Positions 58,377 to 64,000 of a stretch of 64,000 nucleotides of DNA are shown here, piece by piece. How positions within the stretch are numbered: position 1 is the first letter of the stretch; each line of letters begins with the position of its first letter. The stretch spans positions 558,001 through 622,000 of the forward strand of contig NZ_LT629763.1 in the NCBI RefSeq assembly GCF_900105255.1, read 5' to 3'. Source of the DNA: Halopseudomonas sabulinigri (GTDB lineage Bacteria; Pseudomonadota; Gammaproteobacteria; Pseudomonadales; Pseudomonadaceae). The translations under genes and the position numbers were made by a program. A model generated the notes under the pieces. That model saw nothing but the letters and a program-made list of their open reading frames with translations. It did no database searches and was not told where the DNA came from.

Positions 58377-60962
58377 TCACGTTCCGCTTTGAGTTGATTG
58401 CGCATTGGCGCGCTTTATTAAGTCTGCCAGCACCGGTAGCACTTTAAACTCTTCGACCGGCTTGTCTAACCAGGCAACGCCCTCTACCCGCCCATCCAGC
58501 AGTCGCTGCCCCTCATCGCAGTAGGCTGAAACCACCAGCACCGGCAGGTGCCGTGTGGCATTTTGTAGGCGCAGCTCCCTGATCAGGCTGAGGCCGTGGC
58601 CATCCGGCAAGCGCAGATCGGTCACCAGGGCATCTGGTGGCTCGTTAAACAATATCGGGCGTGCTTCTCGCATACTGTGGATGATAACCGGCTGGTAGCC
58701 AGCGCGGCGCAGCATCAGCCCCATGAACTGTGCGTAAGTCTCGTCGTCATCCAGCACCAGCACCCGGGTTGCATGCTCGGCTGGCGCCTCAGAGACCTCC
58801 TCTATATCGGTAGCGGCCAGGGGCAATTCCAGCCAGAAGGTCGCGCCCTGGCCAGGCTCTGAGTGAAAGCCTACTTCGCCGCCCATCTTCTCCATCAGGT
58901 CGCGGCTGATCGCCAAACCCAGGCCGGTTCCCGGCTTCTGCCGATTATCGGCGCTATCAGCCTGGGCAAACTTGCTGAAAATCATGGGCTGGAAGGAGGC
59001 CGGTATGCCCTCGCCCTGATCCGATACGCTGATACGCAAGCGGCCGGCGGACCGCTCCAATGTGACCTTTACCAGGCCTGCGGGTGGCGAGAACTTGATC
59101 GCGTTGGAGAGAAAGTTGCTGAGCACCTGATGCAGGCGGATGCCGTCCACATTGGCCCAATACTCGTTACTCGGTGCGCACTGCAAGGTCACCTGATGCT
59201 TGTCGGCGTAGCCCTGGTTGGCGGCAATCGCATCGCTTACCAGCACATCTACCCGCTGTACGCGGATATCGAAAGTCATTTTACCAGCGGCCAGCTTTTC
59301 CATATCCAGCAGGTCATTGATCAGGTGGTTCAGGCGCAGGCTGTTGGTATGCGCGATCTCCAGCATTTTTTGCATGGGCTCTGGGACCGCGCCGAGCGAC
59401 CCACTATTGACGATGCCCAGCGCGCCGGAGATGGATGTCAGCGGGGTGCGCAACTCATGACTGACGGTCGAGACAAACTCGTTCTTCATGGCCTCGACCT
59501 GCTTTTGCTCGGTCAGGTCAAGCATGGTACCGCTGGCGCGCAGCGCCTTGCCGGCATCATCGCGTTGCAGTGCGCCGCGCAGTAACAGGCAGACCTCGCT
59601 GCCATTCTTGTGCAGGAAGCGTGTTTCGCAGGCGAACGACATGGTGTCTGATGCAAGCGCCTGCTGCAGTTGCTTCAACAAAGTATGTCGCGCCGCGGGC
59701 GCGATAACCGCCTGCCACCGGTGCAGGGATTGAAACCCACGATGTTGTGGATAACCGAGCATTTCCCAGGCGCGCGCAGACGCCACAAAGCGCCATTGCT
59801 CGATGTCGACATCCCACCAGCCATCGTTGCTGCCCTTGAGTACCAGCCGTTGTCGCTCCTCACTTTGTCTCAGGGCATCGTTGCTGGCACGCATCTTTTC
59901 GGTCATACGCGCGGCCAGCGCTTCGGCCTGATCGCGACGCAAATTAAGCAGGGACGCCAGCAAGAACAGCATCAAGGCGATGCCCACACCGGCAATCAGT
60001 ACCAGCGCGTGGGAGGGTATGCTCTGATCGAACTCCGCTGTGCTGCTGAATGATAACTGCCAGTCGCGACCGTACAGCGGCACCAGGATCTGGCGGCTAA
60101 ACAGCGGCGCCTTGGCGCCTTTGGATTGTTCAGTTGCAAACAGCAGCTGGGGCACGGCGCTGTCGGTTACATCGCGCAGCTCGTAACTGATCCGCGGATT
60201 GGCGTAACCAAGAATACCGCGCAGCAAATCGCCCATCCGATAGGGGCTATAGACAAAGCCCTTGAGTGCCGTCTGGCGCTGTTCTGCGGTGCCCAGAGGC
60301 ATGCCGCTCGCATACACCGGCACATACATGAGAATGCCAGCCTGCACCTTGCCATGGGTTTCCTGTAACAGCGTTACCGCTCCAGTGACACTGGTCTTGC
60401 CGCTGTCTACGGCATTTTGCATTGCCTGCCGGCGGGTGCTTTCGGAGTACATGTCGAAGCCGAACGCCGCCAGGTTACGGCCGGAAAAAGGCTCAAGAAA
60501 CAAAATGGAGGTATAGAAGGGGCGTTCGCCCTCGGGATGTACGCGAAAGGCCGGGAAGCCCTCCGCGCGAACCTGCGACTCAAAAGCTGTCAGCTGCTCA
60601 GGCGCAATAGCCGCGGCAAAACCCACGCCCATGATCCCGGGATAATGCTCAGACAGCCGTAATCGTTCGATCTGCTGCTTCCATTCCTGCCGGGTAACCT
60701 GCTCGCTGGCATCGATCAGGCCGGCCGCGCCAAGCAAAATCTGTTCATGGTCGACCATGCGTTTGCGAATAGCTGCAGACATGTCGGTGGCCAGCAGCTC
60801 AAACTGGCGTTCAGCCAGCACCACCTCACGTTGTCGGAGGTATTGCCAGGCCAGCAGCGAGGTAAGTAACGCGATAGCCAGAACAAACCATGCCAGCACG
60901 TTCTTTTGGCTGAAGATGGCGCGCCTCAGATTGAAGGGCGACTCGCGGCGGTTAAAAGGCAT
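58377..60962 (-). CDS. CHASE-domain hybrid sensor histidine kinase
   Basis: 861 residues from ATG 60962 (a GTG three codons upstream is an alternative; neither has a good ribosome site). An N-terminal helix (about 22-42) and a second at 320-340 bracket a periplasmic CHASE domain. A PAS domain (about 370-485) is followed by HisKA with phospho-acceptor His502 in STVSHELRTP. The ATPase domain has HQVLSNFLSNAIKFSP, DQGEGIP and GTGLGLAIS. A receiver domain follows with phospho-acceptor Asp in DALVTDLRLPDGHGLS. No separate response regulator lies beside it. Signal unknown; cytokinin-like or other small molecules bind CHASE domains in general. Confidence 0.9.
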   Translation of the reverse strand: MPFNRRESPFNLRRAIFSQKNVLAWFVLAIALLTSLLAWQYLRQREVVLAERQFELLATDMSAAIRKRMVDHEQILLGAAGLIDASEQVTRQEWKQQIERLRLSEHYPGIMGVGFAAAIAPEQLTAFESQVRAEGFPAFRVHPEGERPFYTSILFLEPFSGRNLAAFGFDMYSESTRRQAMQNAVDSGKTSVTGAVTLLQETHGKVQAGILMYVPVYASGMPLGTAEQRQTALKGFVYSPYRMGDLLRGILGYANPRISYELRDVTDSAVPQLLFATEQSKGAKAPLFSRQILVPLYGRDWQLSFSSTAEFDQSIPSHALVLIAGVGIALMLFLLASLLNLRRDQAEALAARMTEKMRASNDALRQSEERQRLVLKGSNDGWWDVDIEQWRFVASARAWEMLGYPQHRGFQSLHRWQAVIAPAARHTLLKQLQQALASDTMSFACETRFLHKNGSEVCLLLRGALQRDDAGKALRASGTMLDLTEQKQVEAMKNEFVSTVSHELRTPLTSISGALGIVNSGSLGAVPEPMQKMLEIAHTNSLRLNHLINDLLDMEKLAAGKMTFDIRVQRVDVLVSDAIAANQGYADKHQVTLQCAPSNEYWANVDGIRLHQVLSNFLSNAIKFSPPAGLVKVTLERSAGRLRISVSDQGEGIPASFQPMIFSKFAQADSADNRQKPGTGLGLAISRDLMEKMGGEVGFHSEPGQGATFWLELPLAATDIEEVSEAPAEHATRVLVLDDDETYAQFMGLMLRRAGYQPVIIHSMREARPILFNEPPDALVTDLRLPDGHGLSLIRELRLQNATRHLPVLVVSAYCDEGQRLLDGRVEGVAWLDKPVEEFKVLPVLADLIKRANAQSTQSGT

Positions 60963-61605
60963 GGGCGTCACTACGTATCATAACTATCTCGGCAAAAGCA
61001 CCTGTGCCTATGATAGTTGGCCAGCGCAATGATTGCAGGGCAATATCGCAGCGAGACGCGCTTTTCATGCGCGTTGCGCTAAATTCGTACGGTCGGGCTG
61101 TCAGCTTCTCATCACCTGGCGGCGTCTCTGGTTAACTCTGGCAGCCCTAGGGCCAGGTGCCCTCAGCGTCTCCAATAACCTGCCCTCCGGTAGGGTCCAC
61201 CGTCGCACACATGATCGCTGAGGCCCCTTGCTCAGGTGGCTGTGCGTTCAACCTCTCGGGCAGGGGCTGACGACGGGCGCCACCACCGGCCAGGTGCGGC
61301 TACGTAGTAGGGCAGGGTAGCACCTTGGAGTCTTGAAAGCGCTGATCTGCGATACGCCAAAATATTCAGCCCGTCGTAACACGCCCTACAGCACCCAGCG
61401 CTGATCGCGCCAAACCGCAGCTTCGCAAGGCCGTAAAGGGTTACGCAGCAGAAGCAGATCCAGTTGTTCGATATGTCTCGCCATACACAATAATGATTGG
61501 CTAACAACCAATGGAACAAATATCGAATATGTCCTATTAATGGCGGTATCTGATTTCTAAAAAAAGGCCCATACAAGGCGCCCACAACAACAATATGGAG
61601 TCATT
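60963..61605. other. 640-base region without a recognised gene
   Basis: Between the sensor kinase and the lipase I find no supported gene, tRNA or terminator. Open frames of about 60-117 codons exist on both strands but lack ribosome sites, family resemblance and the base use of the neighbours. The last 100 bases before the lipase are A/T-rich and probably hold its promoter; GGAG lies six bases before the lipase ATG. Confidence 0.6.
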
Positions 61606-63954
61606 ATGCGCAGTAACCCCTATATAAAACTCACCCCTTTGGCACTGGCAACCACCCTCGCACTCGGCGGCTGTCTTAGTAGTGGTGGGGGTGGCGATGA
61701 CGAAGCAGCAACGCGGTCCAGTTTTTATCCTCTGTTTGATCCCGCAGCGAGTCTGGTTGACCGGGCGCTGCCCATACCCAACAACTTGGCCATGCGCGGC
61801 ACCACGGACGGCACCCTGAATATCCTGCTGAACGATGTTGCAGAGGGGAGCTATACAACCCTGCTTGAGCAGGTAAACGACCTTGACGGCTGGTCTACAG
61901 TCGCGCCAGTGCAAGTACCGTTCAGTGAGGCGATTGACGGCGAATTCCTCGATGACAATGTTGTCGTGTTACGCACGACTCTGGTGTCGCCGGCGACTGC
62001 GCAGCTGCTGCAGGACGCGGCCAGTCTGTATTCTGAAGAGGGCGCGGCTGCGGCGGTTGAGGCGATCAACAACGCCGTTGCACTGAATGCACATGACGCG
62101 ATGAGTGGCCATCAAGTGCCGCTGGCCGACTTTACCTGTGCCGATGCGGTCACCGATCAGTTCAGCGTCAGCGTGGCGGCGACGGATGACCATCTGCTGC
62201 TGCTCAAGCCGCTCGTTCCGCTCGCCAGTGGCGATGATCTGGCCTGTCTGGAGCAGGGTGGTGCCTTCTATCAGAGCGTGATTGCTGCCTCGGACCTGGA
62301 GACAACGGCTTTTTCCAATGGCTATATTCCCCTGCTGCTCGACGGTTTGAACAGCGCCGAGGCGGTTGCGGTGGGCCGTGACGAACATTTTGATCAAGCC
62401 AACAGTGAGCCAGCCAGCGGCGAGTCGGCAGCAACCGGTGACCTGAAAGCACTGTACGGCGAAATTAGAGCGGTGATCGAAGGGGCAGGCATCGATCCCG
62501 ATGACGTGGTGCTCAGCTTTGCCTTCAGCACGCAAGCCATCAGTCCGGTGCTGGATTATCTGGCAGAGCACGCCCGTGCCCACAACAGCAGTTTTACCCT
62601 GGCTGCGCCGGCGGGCACCGTTTTGCCCAACGCAAACATTTACCGTGGCACCTTGCAGCAGGTGCATTATTACCTCAACAACAAACCGGCCAATATCGCG
62701 GCCGATGACGGCCTAACCAGCGCTGAAGACGCCAGTTCAGTGCTTGAAGGGCAGTGGGTCAGTGTGCTGGGTCATGGCGTCACGCGCTTTGATATTGCCG
62801 CCGGCCGCGCGCCGGTGACGGATCAGGCCGTCGACCTGCCCATGGTGGTTACGCTCCCCACTGGCACCGCTCCAGCAGCGGGTTGGCCGGTAGTTATCTA
62901 CCAACATGGCCAGGGAAGTGACCGCTCCGCTGCGGTCGGGCTGGCGGCGCACTTCGCAGCGCAGGGCTGGGCCGTCGTGGCCATCGATCACCCGCTGCAC
63001 GGCGTGACCTCCAGTAATGCGCTGGCGGGCCTGTTGATGGATCCGACCAACGAACGACACTTCTATATCGACATGGACGGTGATGGCGTGATGGATGCCT
63101 CTGGCGCGCACTCAATGAATGGCTCACCCGCTACCGTACGCGACATCCGCCGCCAGACAGTGGCTGACTTGCATCAATTGCTTGCCAGCCTGGACAGCAT
63201 GAATATTGGTGGGCAGAGACTGGACAACAACCGGGTAGGCTACGTGGGTATTTCGATGGGGGGTGTAATCGGCTCGATGTTTGCTGGCACCGTTGCCGAC
63301 GATCAGGTGCAGGCCTTCACGCTTGATGTGCCGGGCGGCGGCATGGCCAAGCTATTTGATGGTTCCGTCGTATTTGCCTCGCGCTTCCGGCCACAACTTG
63401 CGGCGCAGGGGCTGGACTATGGCACGTCCGAGTATGAGGCATATTTTGCTCTGGATCAGGCGGTACAGGACAGCGGCGACCCGATCAACTATGCCCGGGC
63501 CATCAATGCCGGTACGGCCGGCGTCCACATGGTTGAAATGGTAGGTTCAGAGAGTGGTAATCCGCCCGATCTGGTGCTGCCGAACAACTTGATGAATGCA
63601 GCTAACTACAACGCCATCTTCCGGACTGTCGGTCTGTCGGACACCCAGGTAGCAGAAACCGCGCCTTTGTCAGGAACTACCCCCTTGTGGCAAAGCAGTG
63701 ACCTGAGCCCGCTGACCAGCGGAGCGGCGGCTGAAAGCCCGGTTCGTCGGGTGGTTCGTTACACTGGCGGTAGTCACTTCTCACTGCACCTTGAGGATCG
63801 TCCGGCCAGCATGGCGCCGTTCAATGCTCTGTTCCCCGTGGCCAACGGGACCGCGACCATGAACGCCGTGCAGCGGCAGACGGTTGAGTTTCTTACCTCT
63901 GGTGGGGCGCTTTTGCGTGTTGCCTCGGAGGAGCAACCACTGGTCAGCCCATAA
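61606..63954 (+). CDS. VolA/Pla-1-type lipoprotein lipase
   Basis: 782 residues. Lipoprotein signal ends in LALGGC (Cys23), followed by a Ser/Gly-rich tether (SSGGGGDDE). The lipase fold has the nucleophile elbow GISMG (Ser550) and a likely catalytic histidine at His724 (GGSHFSLH); the family is the Pla-1/cef group of surface lysophospholipases and lipases in marine gammaproteobacteria. A stretch DMDGDGVMDASG (from about residue 489) looks like an EF-hand calcium loop inserted before the nucleophile region. Probably frees fatty acids outside the cell. Single gene; the 46 bases after it hold nothing clear. Confidence 0.88.
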   Translation: MRSNPYIKLTPLALATTLALGGCLSSGGGGDDEAATRSSFYPLFDPAASLVDRALPIPNNLAMRGTTDGTLNILLNDVAEGSYTTLLEQVNDLDGWSTVAPVQVPFSEAIDGEFLDDNVVVLRTTLVSPATAQLLQDAASLYSEEGAAAAVEAINNAVALNAHDAMSGHQVPLADFTCADAVTDQFSVSVAATDDHLLLLKPLVPLASGDDLACLEQGGAFYQSVIAASDLETTAFSNGYIPLLLDGLNSAEAVAVGRDEHFDQANSEPASGESAATGDLKALYGEIRAVIEGAGIDPDDVVLSFAFSTQAISPVLDYLAEHARAHNSSFTLAAPAGTVLPNANIYRGTLQQVHYYLNNKPANIAADDGLTSAEDASSVLEGQWVSVLGHGVTRFDIAAGRAPVTDQAVDLPMVVTLPTGTAPAAGWPVVIYQHGQGSDRSAAVGLAAHFAAQGWAVVAIDHPLHGVTSSNALAGLLMDPTNERHFYIDMDGDGVMDASGAHSMNGSPATVRDIRRQTVADLHQLLASLDSMNIGGQRLDNNRVGYVGISMGGVIGSMFAGTVADDQVQAFTLDVPGGGMAKLFDGSVVFASRFRPQLAAQGLDYGTSEYEAYFALDQAVQDSGDPINYARAINAGTAGVHMVEMVGSESGNPPDLVLPNNLMNAANYNAIFRTVGLSDTQVAETAPLSGTTPLWQSSDLSPLTSGAAAESPVRRVVRYTGGSHFSLHLEDRPASMAPFNALFPVANGTATMNAVQRQTVEFLTSGGALLRVASEEQPLVSP

Positions 63955-64000
63955 CACCACCACGTATCCCGGCGGCCAGGCGCGTTTCTCAGGTCTGACC

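Noticed and set aside
61232-61585. 117-codon minus-strand open frame as a gene
   Set aside because: No ribosome site, unusual Cys/Trp/Arg-rich composition, no family resemblance.

Overview
The window looks like a chromosomal segment of a gammaproteobacterium of the Pseudomonadaceae. The evidence is the crfX-cmpX-sigX-oprF cluster, the divergent ppsR/ppsA pair, the long-form isocitrate lyase, and the purB-hflD-mnmA-nudix-icd-cspD-clpS-clpA order. A marine lineage close to Halopseudomonas is my inference, suggested by the SUF operon, the phytase/TonB locus and the Pla-1/VolA-type lipase. There are about 53 protein genes, no RNA genes or CRISPR that I can recognise, no insertion sequences, and several clear intrinsic terminators.

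Layout: 1-9.1 kb holds the 3' part of cysS, a short-chain dehydrogenase, an alanine/glycine symporter, a predicted metal-dependent hydrolase, the three-gene proton-translocating transhydrogenase (pntAA-pntAB-pntB) and an aldehyde dehydrogenase. 9.2-16.2 kb is an iron-sulfur assembly operon, iscR-sufB-sufC-sufD-sufS-sufA-sufT-sufE, preceded by a 25-bp IscR type-1-like operator. 16.4-18.5 kb carries a diguanylate cyclase and small membrane or secreted proteins. These include a 52-residue YqaE/Pmp3 protein at 18290-18448.

18.5-27.2 kb is the most distinctive part. It is a single minus-strand unit encoding a TonB-dependent receptor, a two-domain beta-propeller phytase lipoprotein, its own ExbB/ExbD (TolQ/TolR-like) motor, a TonB with a TolA-like middle, and a Tat-exported PhoX phosphatase, with a weak candidate Pho box in front. 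Together they look like a self-contained system for capturing and stripping phosphate from inositol phosphates at the cell surface. 27.4-29.4 kb is a degenerate GGDEF protein overlapping an AraC regulator.

29.4-36.1 kb contains PEP synthase and its regulatory kinase, rraA, crfX, cmpX, sigX and oprF. 36.2-48.0 kb contains a thioesterase, aceA, a small operon (ribosomal oxygenase roxA, GNAT protein, secretin-domain protein), purB, an EamA transporter, hflD, mnmA, nudJ and icd. TGTAGT...ACTACA palindromes with short and long linkers stand in front of both icd and aceA. They resemble the operators of the carbon-flux regulator RccR and suggest joint control of the isocitrate branch point.

48.1-64 kb has cspD, clpS-clpA, xthA, the tamA-tamB outer-membrane export pair, tpx, a large hybrid sensor kinase and a lipoprotein lipase. 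About 640 bases in front of the lipase remain unexplained.
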